From Oceanobacillus jeddahensis (GTDB lineage Bacteria; Bacillota; Bacilli; Bacillales; Amphibacillaceae): a stretch of DNA of 64,000 nucleotides. Location: NCBI RefSeq assembly GCF_000750635.1, contig NZ_CCDM010000004.1, forward strand, positions 186,001 to 250,000. Reading direction: 5' to 3'. Shown here piece after piece: positions 24,292 through 34,045 of the stretch. How positions within the stretch are numbered: the first letter of the stretch is position 1; each line of letters opens with the position of its first letter. The position numbers and the translations under genes are program-made. The notes beneath the pieces were generated by a model. It was not told where the DNA came from. It saw nothing but the letters and a program-made list of their open reading frames with translations, and did no database searches.

Positions 24292-27200
24292 ATGAAGGAA
24301 TCAAGTGTAGAACGTGAAACAAGAATCCGGGAAGACTGGGAAAAAAATCATACTTTCCAGCGCTCTATTTCCAACAGAGAAGGCCAAGAAACCTTCGTCT
24401 TTTACGAAGGACCGCCGACAGCAAATGGCCTGCCACATGCTGGTCACGCCCTTGGCCGGACCATCAAGGACTTTGTAGCAAGATATAAAACCATGTCCGG
24501 CTATCAGGTTTTACGAAAAGCAGGCTGGGATACGCATGGATTGCCTGTTGAACTGGAAGTAGAAAAACAACTAAATATCCGCGGCAAGGAAGAGATTGAG
24601 GAATATGGTATTGAGAATTTCATCGCCAAATGTAAAGAAAGCGTCTTTACCTACGAAAATGAGTGGAAGCAATTCACCGATGCGCTTGGGTATTGGGTAG
24701 ATATGGAGAATCCTTATGTCACATGGAATAATGACTATATCGAATCCGTCTGGCATATCCTTTCTGACATTCATAAGAAAGATTATTTATATCAGGGTCA
24801 CCGTGTTGTTCCTTATTGTCCGCATTGTGAGACATCTCTAAGCTCTCACGAAGTAGCTCAAGGGTATAAAGATGTTACTGATCTATCTGCTACTGCCAAG
24901 TTTCAGATCAAAGGAAAAGATCATGAATATCTGTTAGGCTGGACCACAACGCCTTGGACACTTCCAGCTAATGTGGCGCTCGCTGTTAATCCGGAAATGG
25001 ATTACCTGCGCGTACAGCAAGGAAATGAAATATATATTGTAGCAAAATCATTAGTCCAGGATGTGATGCAGAACGATTATAAAACCTTAGAAGTGATCAA
25101 AGGCAAGGATTTAATTGGATTGTCCTACTATCCCCCATTTGATTTTGTAAATGTTTCGAATGGGCATGTAGTGATTGGCGCAAATTTTGTAACAGATGCA
25201 AGTGGAACGGGCGTTGTTCATGTAGCACCGGCACATGGAGAAGATGATTATAAAGCGGTTCAGGAGAATCAACTTGATTTTATTCATGTTGTCGATACAA
25301 AAGGCCGCTATCAAGAAGAAATCACACCGCTTGCAGGAAAATTTGTGAAAGACTGTGATGTAGAGATTATCAAAATGCTTGCTGAAAATGGTCTTCTGTT
25401 TGCTAAAGAAAAATACGAACACAGCTATCCGCATTGCTGGCGCTGTGATACGCCCCTTCTCTATTATGCGATGGAAGGATGGTTTATTAAGACAACTGCG
25501 GTCAAAGAAAAGATGATAGAAAATAATCAAGGGGTGGAATGGTTCCCTGCTCATATAAAAGATGGCAGATTCGGTAACTTCTTAGAGAATATGGTTGATT
25601 GGAATATCGGACGGAACCGCTATTGGGGTACACCACTAAATGTCTGGGTTTGTGAAGACTGTGGTGTACAGAAATCCCCGGGCTCCATCAAAGAATTAAA
25701 AGAGCTGTCTATCGATCCAGTCCCTGAAAATATTGAATTGCATAAGCCTTATGTAGATCACATCCACTTTGCTTGTGCCTGTGGAGGAAAGATGCACCGG
25801 ACCAGCGAAGTGATCGATGTTTGGTTTGACAGTGGCTCCATGCCTTTTGCGCAATATCATTATCCTTTTGAAAATGAAGCATTATTTCAAAGTCAATACC
25901 CTGCTGATGTTGTCATTGAAGGAGTTGATCAAACAAGAGGCTGGTTCTACAGTTTATTAGCCGTATCCACCTTATTCACTGGAAAATCGCCGTACAAACG
26001 TGTGCTTTCGCTGGGGCATATCTTAGATGAAAACGGACAGAAAATGTCTAAAAGTAAAGGGAATGCCTTATCACCGATTGATTTAATCCATGAATTTGGT
26101 GCGGATGCACTCAGATGGGCTTTGCTTGCTGACAGTTCTCCCTGGAATAACAAACGTTTTTCCAAAAAGACAGTCAGCCAGGCCAAATCAAAAGTGTTGG
26201 ATACACTTCTAAATGTGTATTCCTTCTATCAGATGTATGCCAAAATCGATAACTTTCAACCGGAAAAAGGTAGAGCAGGTAATCCAACCATGCTCGACAA
26301 ATGGGTGCTCTCCCGTTTAAATACCGTGATCCAGGAAGTTACTCAAAGTTTAGATGCCTATGATATTACCAAAGGAGCGAGAGCCATTGCATTGTTTATT
26401 GATGAACTCAGCAACTGGTATATCAGACGTTCCCGGCAACGCTTCTGGAGTGAAGGAATGACGGAGGATAAACGTGCAGCGTTCCATACTCTATTTGAAG
26501 TATTGACTAAACTCTCACAAATAATGGCACCTTACACACCATTTGTGACAGAAGATATTTACACTAATTTAACCGGAACGAGTGTCCATTTATCTGATTT
26601 CCCAAAAACGGATCAAACCCAAATTGACGCAGAACTGGAAAAGGATATGGACGCTATATTACAGATTATCGAGCAAGGGCGTTCTCTTCGAAATACAGCT
26701 GGCATTAAAACCAAGCAGCCATTATCTCAACTGATCGTAATGCCAAAAACGGACTTTGATCTGTCAGCTTTAGACAACTACAAATCGATTATTAAAGAAG
26801 AGTTGAATGTCAAAGCTGTGTCATTTAAGAAGATGGATTATCAGTACTTGCATTTCGCCTTCAAATTAAACTTTTCTGTTGCTGGTCCAAAGGTCGGCAA
26901 GGCTGTTGGTGAATTAAAAAATAAAGTAGAAGCTTTAGATCATCCTGAAAAAGAAAAATTTATCGCAGACAAGGAATATCCTTTTACACTGCAATCCGGT
27001 GAAATAATGACTTTATCAACAGAGGATGTGCTGATTGAAAAGGAAGGAACAGACGGTTTTGTATTAGTGGAAGGAAATATGTTTATGACACTATTAGATA
27101 TCCGCTTAACGGAGGAATTAAAAGAAGAAGGTTTTGTCAGAGAATTTGTTCGTGCTGTGCAGACCTATCGTAAAGCGTTAAATTTGCCTGTTGAACAGCG

Positions 27201-27369
27201 TGTGCAGTTATTTGTGGATACAGATACTGCTTCACAGCACATTTTAACAAAGTTTGATCAGCTCGTGCATCAGCACCTTATTCTGGATTCCATTCAGTTT
27301 GAGAAAAAGACAGATATGAAGTATTTTGAAGTAGAAGGACATGAGGTAGCATTATTTATTCAGGATTAA
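24292..27369 (+). CDS. ileS: Isoleucyl-tRNA synthetase, type 2 (IleRS2)
   Basis: A class I synthetase of 1025 residues that charges tRNA-Ile. I use the ATG at 24292 (GAGGTG 6 bases before); a GTG three codons earlier overlaps that site. The HxGH motif is HAGH (49-52, in [18 protein letters not shown]) and KMSKS is at 584-588. The ATP-site block [15 protein letters not shown] and the length above 1000 residues mark the eukaryote-like IleRS2 class rather than the usual 920-residue bacterial IleRS1. IleRS2 enzymes are naturally insensitive to mupirocin. The canonical HxGH (not GxHH) argues against the hyper-resistant subtype. Whether a second ileS exists elsewhere cannot be seen here. Confidence 0.95.
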   Translation: MKESSVERETRIREDWEKNHTFQRSISNREGQETFVFYEGPPTANGLPHAGHALGRTIKDFVARYKTMSGYQVLRKAGWDTHGLPVELEVEKQLNIRGKEEIEEYGIENFIAKCKESVFTYENEWKQFTDALGYWVDMENPYVTWNNDYIESVWHILSDIHKKDYLYQGHRVVPYCPHCETSLSSHEVAQGYKDVTDLSATAKFQIKGKDHEYLLGWTTTPWTLPANVALAVNPEMDYLRVQQGNEIYIVAKSLVQDVMQNDYKTLEVIKGKDLIGLSYYPPFDFVNVSNGHVVIGANFVTDASGTGVVHVAPAHGEDDYKAVQENQLDFIHVVDTKGRYQEEITPLAGKFVKDCDVEIIKMLAENGLLFAKEKYEHSYPHCWRCDTPLLYYAMEGWFIKTTAVKEKMIENNQGVEWFPAHIKDGRFGNFLENMVDWNIGRNRYWGTPLNVWVCEDCGVQKSPGSIKELKELSIDPVPENIELHKPYVDHIHFACACGGKMHRTSEVIDVWFDSGSMPFAQYHYPFENEALFQSQYPADVVIEGVDQTRGWFYSLLAVSTLFTGKSPYKRVLSLGHILDENGQKMSKSKGNALSPIDLIHEFGADALRWALLADSSPWNNKRFSKKTVSQAKSKVLDTLLNVYSFYQMYAKIDNFQPEKGRAGNPTMLDKWVLSRLNTVIQEVTQSLDAYDITKGARAIALFIDELSNWYIRRSRQRFWSEGMTEDKRAAFHTLFEVLTKLSQIMAPYTPFVTEDIYTNLTGTSVHLSDFPKTDQTQIDAELEKDMDAILQIIEQGRSLRNTAGIKTKQPLSQLIVMPKTDFDLSALDNYKSIIKEELNVKAVSFKKMDYQYLHFAFKLNFSVAGPKVGKAVGELKNKVEALDHPEKEKFIADKEYPFTLQSGEIMTLSTEDVLIEKEGTDGFVLVEGNMFMTLLDIRLTEELKEEGFVREFVRAVQTYRKALNLPVEQRVQLFVDTDTASQHILTKFDQLVHQHLILDSIQFEKKTDMKYFEVEGHEVALFIQD

Positions 27370-27377
27370 TCGGAAAG

Positions 27378-27413
27378 AGGTAGATCTGACATGATAGGTG
27401 ATCTACCTTTTTC
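27378..27413 (+). terminator. Rho-independent terminator after ileS
   Basis: AGGTAGATC (27378-27386) pairs with GATCTACCT (27400-27408), followed by a T run, 9 bases after the ileS stop. Confidence 0.9.
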
Positions 27414-27443
27414 TTGTGTTACTAATAAAAATGGGAGGAGAAT

Positions 27444-27863
27444 CTAATTGGCGATTTCTTCATCTGCTCTATCCAATTCCACATGACAACATCCTTTTGT
27501 ATGTTTTCCAGTAACAAGTAACATACAGTTCTTTCGTGAAGATGTAAAAGAAAAAGATCCCTTTTCGCTATGATAAAATTCTTTATGGAAAACGACATCC
27601 CTTCGCTGCCTGAATGTTAATTCAAGCGATCCCTCTTCTACCACAACATCATAATCAAAGTGCACATTTTGATTTGTGCCTACAACAAAAATATGATTGG
27701 AAATACCATTAAATTTTTTATAGCGGATGCGTAACTGTTTGTTTTTCAGGTGATTGGTAACAAATCCAACTTTGATAACGGGAAATCGAATATTTTTTAT
27801 CACCCCTTTTTTGTATAAGAAATAGACAATACCAGCAGTAATTAAAATACCGATAAACTCCAT
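27444..27863 (-). CDS. Membrane-anchored protein of unknown function
   Basis: A 139-residue protein with one N-terminal helix (about 4-20) followed by a basic segment and a beta-rich soluble domain. The ATG at 27863 follows AGAGGTG at a normal distance. The soluble part ends with two Cys (KNCMLLVT and KGCCHVELD). No family is recognised. It converges with ileS, separated by the ileS terminator, and its upstream side is the repeat at 27903. Topology (soluble part inside the cell) is inferred from the positive charges after the helix. Confidence 0.7.
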   Translation of the reverse strand: MEFIGILITAGIVYFLYKKGVIKNIRFPVIKVGFVTNHLKNKQLRIRYKKFNGISNHIFVVGTNQNVHFDYDVVVEEGSLELTFRQRRDVVFHKEFYHSEKGSFSFTSSRKNCMLLVTGKHTKGCCHVELDRADEEIAN

Positions 27864-27902
27864 GGAGACACCTCTGTTTTTAAATGAATAGTTTATACTT
27901 AT

Positions 27903-28060
27903 TTATCACGGAGAAGCGTCCGTAAAACTCTCGCCTCAGAATAAAGCGTGAAAATAAATTTATTTAGGCGGGAGATCAGGTGAGCTAACTCCCTGAATCA
28001 CTCAGGCTAACGCAGTGGGAGAAGAACAAAAACTCCCACTGAGTGAAGTTTCGTTTTATA
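27903..28060 (+). repeat. Full-length copy of the dispersed palindromic repeat
   Basis: About 158 bases from TTATCACGGAGAAGCG to AGTTTCGTTTTATA. It folds as successive stems: CTCTCGCCT with AGGCGGGAG, and CTCCCACTGAG with its near-complement in CGCAGTGGGAG. It has no coding capacity and is the reference copy for comparison with those at 7588, 16573, 24241 and 50098. Confidence 0.85.
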
Positions 28061-28419
28061 TCCATTGTACCTGTTTCTTCTATACAAATGTGAGAATTTA
28101 ATTACTTTTACTTTAAAGATAGAAAAAAATGTGCAAGAGGCATCTAAAAATAACATGACCCTTGCACGTTTTAAACAGCATATAAGAATAATAAGTAACA
28201 TTTATTTAAACGTCCGCCAATTAAGCTGGTTAATATGATTCCTGGAATAATTTCGTTTACTCTAACATTATATTTTCAGGTTCAAATGTCTAATCCCTAA
28301 TCAATACGCTAAAAACTCCTGTTGATGCAACGTACTGAACACCTTTTTCTTTAAATTATAAATTCATATATCGTTTCACATTGTAATTAATCATCAGCTT
28401 GAACTAATTTATCCAGGTA
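28061..28419. other. Intergenic region downstream of the racemase-family gene
   Basis: No credible gene. A weak stem GTGCAAG/CTTGCAC around 28130-28164, followed by GTTTT, may terminate a transcript. The rest is AT-rich with no motif I can support. Confidence 0.4.
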
Positions 28420-29445
28420 TTAAAACCAAATATCACTAACTTGATGTCCGGATTGAATCGGGTCTGTAGGATCCACTCTCAGATTTATTAAGCCAGTTAT
28501 CCATGCCTGGCCTGATAGTTTTGGGACGACGGCATCTTTATCTTTAACTTTAGAAAGGGATATGATTTTACTATTAAATTTGGTTCCAGTAATCGATTCA
28601 TTTTCAAATTCCTCATGAACATCAATTAACCCCTTTGCATACATTACTGCCAAACGTGCACTGGTTCCAGTACCACATGGTGATCTGTCCATTCTTCCAT
28701 GTAAAACAACCGTACCATTTTTACTGGTGACACCTGCTTGAGAACGTTTTGAGGGTCCTTCAAAAATAATATTAGACACATTGCGAATTTTGCGATTCTC
28801 TGGGTGAACAACCGTTAACTGTTCATTAACGGCCTTTTTAATTTTTTGCCCGACTAAACACATTTCATGTGCTTCATCGGGTGTAATATTAAATCCTAAC
28901 TCCTGTGCATTAACATGCGCAAACATCATTCCTCCATAAGAGGTGTCAACATTAATATCTCCTATTCCCTCAACATTCACAACGGTATTCAAATGGATTG
29001 GAAAAGCAGGAACATTTGTTAACTCTACCTTCTTTACTTTTCCATCTTCGCATGCACACGTTACTTTAATGAGTCCTCCAGGAGCTTCCAGAACTAATTC
29101 AGTGACAGGTTCTTTCATAGAAAGTATCCCATTTTCCAATAAAACAGTAGCTACACAAATTGTATTTGAACCTGACATTGGTGGATATTCTGTGCTTTCT
29201 AAAATAATATAGCCCATATCTGCTTCCGGATGAGTAGGAGATACAAGAATATTTGCATTATGGAACGGACCGCCGCGGGGTTCAAAAAGTAATAGTTTTC
29301 TGATATCATCCATATTTTTTTCGAAGTATTCTTTTTTTTCGAACATTGTATCACCAGGTATAGGCGGGATACCTCCTACTACCACGTTGCCTACTTCCCC
29401 TTCTGCGTGAGCGCCAACTACATCAATTTTACGCGACCATTTCAT
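28420..29445 (-). CDS. Proline racemase superfamily enzyme (hydroxyproline epimerase/dehydratase-like)
   Basis: A 341-residue enzyme of the proline racemase fold. The second catalytic residue is Cys 257 (DRSPCGTGTSAR), but the first is Ser 91 (PPMSGSNT) where proline racemase has Cys (MCGHG). Family members epimerise trans-4-hydroxy-L-proline to cis-4-hydroxy-D-proline, or dehydrate trans-3-hydroxy-L-proline. With Ser/Cys the exact activity cannot be decided. The D-hydroxyproline dehydrogenase, DapA-type and aldehyde dehydrogenase genes upstream in the same orientation favour the 4-hydroxyproline epimerase role. A CcpA-like cre site (29516-29531) lies in the 90-base gap to the symporter. AAGGAG precedes the ATG. 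Confidence 0.88.
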   Translation of the reverse strand: MKWSRKIDVVGAHAEGEVGNVVVGGIPPIPGDTMFEKKEYFEKNMDDIRKLLLFEPRGGPFHNANILVSPTHPEADMGYIILESTEYPPMSGSNTICVATVLLENGILSMKEPVTELVLEAPGGLIKVTCACEDGKVKKVELTNVPAFPIHLNTVVNVEGIGDINVDTSYGGMMFAHVNAQELGFNITPDEAHEMCLVGQKIKKAVNEQLTVVHPENRKIRNVSNIIFEGPSKRSQAGVTSKNGTVVLHGRMDRSPCGTGTSARLAVMYAKGLIDVHEEFENESITGTKFNSKIISLSKVKDKDAVVPKLSGQAWITGLINLRVDPTDPIQSGHQVSDIWF

Positions 29446-29515
29446 AAACCTTCTCCTTCAGTGAACAATTTGAATATGATGCTGCCTTTATATAGTTAAA
29501 GTATTCCAATCAATA

Positions 29516-29531
29516 AAGGAAACGCTTTCAA
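29516..29531 (-). promoter_or_regulatory. Catabolite-responsive element (cre), CcpA site
   Basis: The minus strand reads TTGAAAGCGTTTCCTT, which fits the Bacillus cre consensus WTGNAANCGNWNNCWW at every defined position. It lies between the symporter stop and the racemase-family start, so carbon catabolite repression of the last gene (by roadblock or at an internal promoter) is likely. Confidence 0.75.
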
Positions 29532-29535
29532 TACT

Positions 29536-31005
29536 TTAAATAACTTTAGTTCCGCTTTTAGATGGTTGAGAACTTTCCTCTTCCCTTGTTTCCCAATAAT
29601 CTGCATTCTTAATTCCTAACTTTACTGGATCAAAGACAGGATCTTTACCTGCTTTTTTCTGTTCTTTATAGTCCTTTAAAACCTTCAATGCTACCCCAGA
29701 CAATAGCAACGTACTGATTAAGTTCAAATACGCCATACTTCCTAATCCAATATCTCCCATTGCCCATGCTGTAGACGCGGAAACAACTGCACCAACAAAA
29801 GCAAAAATAAGAATACCTATACGCAATGGGAATAAAAATACTTTTTCATTTTTATTGGAATGGCCAATGATATAGGTAGCACTAGATTCAGTCTTGTAAT
29901 AGTAAGTTATCATAGTTGTAAAGCAAAAGAAAAATAAGGCAATTGCCATAAAAGCAGATCCAAATCCTGGTAATACTGTGTCTACTGCAAGTTGCACATT
30001 TACTGATCCAGCTTCTACACCGGGAACATTGACAACAGATGCTGCTCCTTCAACATTGTACATCCCTGTAATTAAAATCATAAAAGCAGTTGCCGAACAG
30101 ATAATCCACGTATCTACATATACAGCCAGCGCCTGAACCAATCCTTGCTTTGCTGGATGCGATACTTCAGCAGCAGCCCCTTCGTAAGTTTCTGAACCTG
30201 CACCTGCCGCATTAGAGAAAAACCCTCTTTGAACTCCCCACGATATAGCCGCCCCAACCATACCGCCAAATGTTGCTTCTGCACCAAAAGCGCTTGATAT
30301 AATCAATGAAAATAAATCTGGAATAGCTTGAAAATTAAATCCTAAAATAATGATACAGACGATGATATAACCAATTGCCATAAAAGGTACTAAATATTCT
30401 GCGGCTCTAGCAATTCTTTTTACTCCACCAAACACGCATAGCCCCATTAAAAGAACTAAAATAATACCAATGATATATGGCGGAATTCCAAAAGCTCCTT
30501 CCATCGAAGCTGCAATGGTATTAGATTGGATATTCATTAGAAAAAATCCAGTTGCCAAAGTTGTTAATATTGCAAAAACAATGCCTAATGTTCTAAATCC
30601 AAGTCCTTTTTCAATAAAATATGGTGTACCACCACGGAGCTCACCATTAATCTTACTTTTATAAACCTGTGATAATGTAATTTCAATAAAACTTGTCGCT
30701 GCTCCAAAGAAAGACATGACCCACATCCAAAATACTGCTCCGGGCCCTCCAAGTGTAATCGCTGTTGCAACTCCTGCAACATTACCAGTTCCTATTCTGC
30801 TGCCAAGTGACATAGAAATGGCCTGGAAGGAAGATACTCCAGATTCAGATGATTTTCTCACAAACATTAGCTTTATCATATCTTTTAAATGTGTCACTTG
30901 TACAAACCTAGTAATAATTGTAAATATCAAACCAATCACTAAAAAACTGAAAATAAAATACTGATTCCAGACAGCTCCGCTTAACCAATCTATCAATGCA
31001 CTCAT
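29536..31005 (-). CDS. Alanine/glycine:sodium symporter (AGCS family), copy 1
   Basis: A 489-residue membrane transporter of the AGCS family with about 11 helices. It shows the family stretches SSFQAISMSLGSRIGTGNVAG (near 57) and GVQRGFFSNAAGAGSETY (near 250), which bind the amino acid and sodium. It is a clear paralogue of the gene at 31884: the same blocks occur in the same order and the tail KDPVFD...ADYW is shared. The ribosome site is AGGGAGAG. It probably imports alanine, glycine, proline-like or related small amino acids; hydroxyproline uptake is suggested only by context. Confidence 0.93.
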   Translation of the reverse strand: MSALIDWLSGAVWNQYFIFSFLVIGLIFTIITRFVQVTHLKDMIKLMFVRKSSESGVSSFQAISMSLGSRIGTGNVAGVATAITLGGPGAVFWMWVMSFFGAATSFIEITLSQVYKSKINGELRGGTPYFIEKGLGFRTLGIVFAILTTLATGFFLMNIQSNTIAASMEGAFGIPPYIIGIILVLLMGLCVFGGVKRIARAAEYLVPFMAIGYIIVCIIILGFNFQAIPDLFSLIISSAFGAEATFGGMVGAAISWGVQRGFFSNAAGAGSETYEGAAAEVSHPAKQGLVQALAVYVDTWIICSATAFMILITGMYNVEGAASVVNVPGVEAGSVNVQLAVDTVLPGFGSAFMAIALFFFCFTTMITYYYKTESSATYIIGHSNKNEKVFLFPLRIGILIFAFVGAVVSASTAWAMGDIGLGSMAYLNLISTLLLSGVALKVLKDYKEQKKAGKDPVFDPVKLGIKNADYWETREEESSQPSKSGTKVI

Positions 31006-31084
31006 ATAACTCTCCCTTATCTATTTCAGATATTTAATCTTACTGATTTCTCCATTCTTTGTAGTTATCTAAAGTCATGCGATT

Positions 31085-31765
31085 CTATTGGTTGTCTATC
31101 TCTATGTCTGAACTAAAAATGCTTTCTCTATCAAGGAAGTGATCCATAATTATTTTCGTCACATCTTTTGGACTTGCATAGCTTTTAAGTTCTTCTGGTT
31201 CATCCTCACGCCAAAGGCTGGTATCCATATTTCCCATGTATGCAGCGAGTACTCTAATATTTGTGTCTTTCGTTAAATCCGTCAGAGCTTCCGAAAACCC
31301 CCGCATTCCAAATTTACTGGCGCTATAAATGATTTCATGTGCTTTTGCAGTTTTTCCAGAATTGGAAATGATATTTAAAATATCTCCTTTATTCCTGCGC
31401 TGCATATCCGGCAAAACTTCTTTGGTGCAATAAATTGCTCCTTTTATATTTGTATCAATCAACAAATCTATTTCCCTGTTATTGATATCATCCAGTGTTT
31501 TAAAAATGCCAACCCCTGCATTATTTACTAGACAATCTACATTATCATGTGATTCATATATTTCCCTGAACACTTCCGCAACACTCAAGGGGTCTGCAAT
31601 ATCTACTTCATAAATAGAAGATTTTCCTTTCATGTTTCGGGATATTTTCTCTAATTTATAGCGGGTTCTGCCTAACAGACATACCTTATAATCAAGCTTC
31701 GAAAAAGCATATGCTAATTCTGAACCTAATCCGCTTCCAGCCCCTGTAATAACTGCTGTTTTCAT
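31085..31765 (-). CDS. Short-chain dehydrogenase/reductase
   Basis: A protein of 226 residues. I choose the ATG at 31765, since an in-frame ATG at 31789 lies before the AAGGAG ribosome site. The Rossmann motif TGAGSGLG lies near 7-14, NNAGVG near 83, the catalytic Ser in NIISNSGK near 133 and the YxxxK pair (YSASK) near 147-151. It resembles the YqjQ/sepiapterin-reductase-like group. It lies between the two symporter paralogues on the same strand, with a cre site upstream at 31864. Substrate unknown. Confidence 0.9.
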   Translation of the reverse strand: MKTAVITGAGSGLGSELAYAFSKLDYKVCLLGRTRYKLEKISRNMKGKSSIYEVDIADPLSVAEVFREIYESHDNVDCLVNNAGVGIFKTLDDINNREIDLLIDTNIKGAIYCTKEVLPDMQRRNKGDILNIISNSGKTAKAHEIIYSASKFGMRGFSEALTDLTKDTNIRVLAAYMGNMDTSLWREDEPEELKSYASPKDVTKIIMDHFLDRESIFSSDIEIDNQ

Positions 31766-31863
31766 AAAGCAAAACCACTCCTTATACATCTGTTGGACTT
31801 GTCCACTTTACAAGGCGTACCTTAAAATGCACTTAAGCCCATTCGAACAAAAATGGATTTAAC

Positions 31864-31879
31864 TAGCAAACGCTTACAT
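31864..31879 (-). promoter_or_regulatory. Catabolite-responsive element (cre), CcpA site
   Basis: The minus strand reads ATGTAAGCGTTTGCTA, matching WTGNAANCGNWNNCWW. It begins 5 bases after the end of the symporter gene at 31884, the same relative place as the cre at 29516 after the other paralogue. Confidence 0.7.
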
Positions 31880-31883
31880 TAAT

Positions 31884-33362
31884 CTAAACAACTTTTCGAT
31901 CTTTTTTCGCCGGCTGGGCACTTTCTTTTTGTTCCGATTTCCAAAAATCCGCATTTTCTATTCCTGCTTTCTCAGAATCAAATACTGGATCTTTCCCTTG
32001 TTTCTTCTGCTTATCATAATCCTTCACTGCTTTTAAAGCTGGTTTTGTTAAAAATATCAATGCGATCATATTCAACCAAGCCATCACACCAAATCCTAAA
32101 TCGCCAAAACTCCATGCCAGAGCAGCGGAATTTGTACTATTATATAATACTGTAATTAAGAGCCCGCATTTCAATACTGTTAACGGCCATAACAGCTTCT
32201 TTTTTCGGTTTCGATTAAGATAAGCAAGACTTGTCTCTGCTTTATAGGAATACGTAATCAGACTGGTAAAGGCAAAGAAAAATATAGCGACCGCAACGAA
32301 AGGACCACCAAGCCCGGGTAAAATCGTTTCCACGCTTAGTTGTACATTATTAGAACCTGCTTCAACCGCACCAATATTATTCTCGACCATGGTCCCATCA
32401 CCTAATTGAACATTATACATTCCTGTAATTAAGACCATAAATGCGGTAGCGGAGCAGATTACCAAGGTAGTAATATATACAGATAACGCTTGCACCAACC
32501 CTTGTTTAACAGGATGTGATACTTCTGCTGCTCCTGTTTCAAACGTTTCACTGCCAAAACCGGCAGCGTTCGAAAATGCACCTCTTTGTACGCCCCAAAC
32601 AATTGCCGAACCTATGATACCTCCAAATGCAGCATCTGGATTGATGGCACTGGACACAATTAATGAAAGCACATCTGGAATTGCCGTAAAGTTAACAGCT
32701 AGAATGACAAGACAAACAATGATATAACCAATGGCCATAACCGGAACAATTGTTTCAGCTGTTTTTGCGATTCTTTTTACCCCGCCAAAAATAACAGCAG
32801 CAAGTAAGATGACAAGAAATATACCTGTTATTGCCGGAGTTATTCCAAATGCATCATCCAATGAAAGGGCAATAGTATTTACTTGAATACCTGGGACAAG
32901 CAGTGTCATGGATATCATGGTCACTATAGCAAAAAGGATAGCAAACCATTTTTTCTTTAACCCTTTGTCAATATAATACGGGACGCCTCCACGGTATTCA
33001 CCATCTTGTTTCACTTTATAAACCTGTGCGAGTGTCGTTTCAATAAAAGCGATACTGGCAGAGAAAAAAGCTAAAATCCACATCCAGAATATAGAGCCTG
33101 GTCCCCCTAGTGTTATAGCAGTTGCTACCCCAGCTATATTACCAATACCGATTCTGCTTCCTAGCGACATCGACAATGCCTGAAACGACGAAATACCCGC
33201 TTCTGATTTACCTCCAGTAAATGTAAGTATAAACATATCTTTTATATACCTAAAATGAATAAATCGAGTAGCTATCGTGAAAAACAACCCCAGCGCCAGG
33301 ATTAAAATAACTAATGCCGGACTCCATACAATATCATTTAATCGGCCTATAAATTCGCCCAT
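31884..33362 (-). CDS. Alanine/glycine:sodium symporter (AGCS family), copy 2
   Basis: A 492-residue sodium-coupled amino acid transporter with the AGCS blocks SSFQALSMSLGSRIGIGNIAG and GVQRGAFSNAAGFGSETF. Paralogue of the gene at 29536, from which it differs throughout, so the duplication is not recent. The C-terminal tail is cytosolic and charged (EQKESAQPAKKDRKVV). AAGGGGG precedes the ATG. It follows the SDR at 33419 by 56 bases and is probably in the same transcript as the catabolic genes, supplying their substrate. Confidence 0.93.
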   Translation of the reverse strand: MGEFIGRLNDIVWSPALVILILALGLFFTIATRFIHFRYIKDMFILTFTGGKSEAGISSFQALSMSLGSRIGIGNIAGVATAITLGGPGSIFWMWILAFFSASIAFIETTLAQVYKVKQDGEYRGGVPYYIDKGLKKKWFAILFAIVTMISMTLLVPGIQVNTIALSLDDAFGITPAITGIFLVILLAAVIFGGVKRIAKTAETIVPVMAIGYIIVCLVILAVNFTAIPDVLSLIVSSAINPDAAFGGIIGSAIVWGVQRGAFSNAAGFGSETFETGAAEVSHPVKQGLVQALSVYITTLVICSATAFMVLITGMYNVQLGDGTMVENNIGAVEAGSNNVQLSVETILPGLGGPFVAVAIFFFAFTSLITYSYKAETSLAYLNRNRKKKLLWPLTVLKCGLLITVLYNSTNSAALAWSFGDLGFGVMAWLNMIALIFLTKPALKAVKDYDKQKKQGKDPVFDSEKAGIENADFWKSEQKESAQPAKKDRKVV

Positions 33363-33418
33363 AGTATCCCCCTTGCTTATGGTGGGCCTAAATTATTTTA
33401 GACCCTATACAAAATCTA

Positions 33419-34018
33419 TTAATATACGTTATACGCCTGTCCAGTCTGCGCGCCAAATACACTTTTACGATAAGCTAAACCAATTCGCTCAGACGAAACA
33501 GGTTGGAATCCCTGGAATAGCTTTCCATACTTCTCTTTTGACTTCTCAACCATCGATGGACTAACATGATTAATCCGGATTCCACGCGGCATTTCAATCG
33601 CGGCTGATTTCACAAATGCCGATACCCCGCCATTTGCCATCGCAGAAGAGGATGCTGTTTTTAGCGGATCATCCATCAGTACACCCGTTGTCAGTGTAAT
33701 ACTTCCATGATCCTTCAGATAGTGCAGGCCGATTAATACTAAATTCACTTGCCCAAGCTGTTTACTGTTTACGGCAATCATATTCTGCTCCGGTGTCAGT
33801 TCATCTACGGTTGCAAAATGCGCAGATCCTGCTGCACAAATAATCGCATCTACCTCGCCTACTTTTTCAAACAGTGCTTTTATGCTTTCTTCTGAAGTAA
33901 TATCTATCGGGTATTCCAAAGAATTTCGGCTCGCTTGGATGATTTCTGCGTCATTCTTTAATTCCTCATATGCTACCTCGCCGATTGATCCAGTTGCTCC
34001 TACTAATAGTATTTTCAT
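33419..34018 (-). CDS. Short SDR-like oxidoreductase, copy A
   Basis: A 199-residue SDR of the short atypical group. The nucleotide motif GATGSIG lies near 7-13 and CAAGSAHF near 61. The usual YxxxK catalytic pair is absent: the region reads SSSAMANGGVSAFVK, so the mechanism must differ from classical SDRs. It is almost identical to the gene at 44396-44995 (5 differences in 199 residues: positions near 16, 34, 157, 196 and 198). The pair lies as direct repeats around the catabolic core. AAGGAGAC precedes the ATG. Substrate unknown. Confidence 0.9.
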   Translation of the reverse strand: MKILLVGATGSIGEVAYEELKNDAEIIQASRNSLEYPIDITSEESIKALFEKVGEVDAIICAAGSAHFATVDELTPEQNMIAVNSKQLGQVNLVLIGLHYLKDHGSITLTTGVLMDDPLKTASSSAMANGGVSAFVKSAAIEMPRGIRINHVSPSMVEKSKEKYGKLFQGFQPVSSERIGLAYRKSVFGAQTGQAYNVY

Positions 34019-34045
34019 ATGACATGTCTCCTTACTTTCTTGATT

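Noticed and set aside
25111..25554. 147-codon frame antisense to ileS
   Set aside because: Rich in Phe/Ile/Cys as expected from antisense of an AT-rich gene; no start signals.
28007..28201. 64-codon frame next to the 27903 repeat
   Set aside because: Overlaps the repeat, has no ribosome site and its composition is repeat-derived.
28200..28300. Possible relic of a sodium/proline symporter on the minus strand
   Set aside because: NEIIPGIILTSLIGG resembles one helix of such transporters, but only about 15 residues are open and stops follow on both sides.
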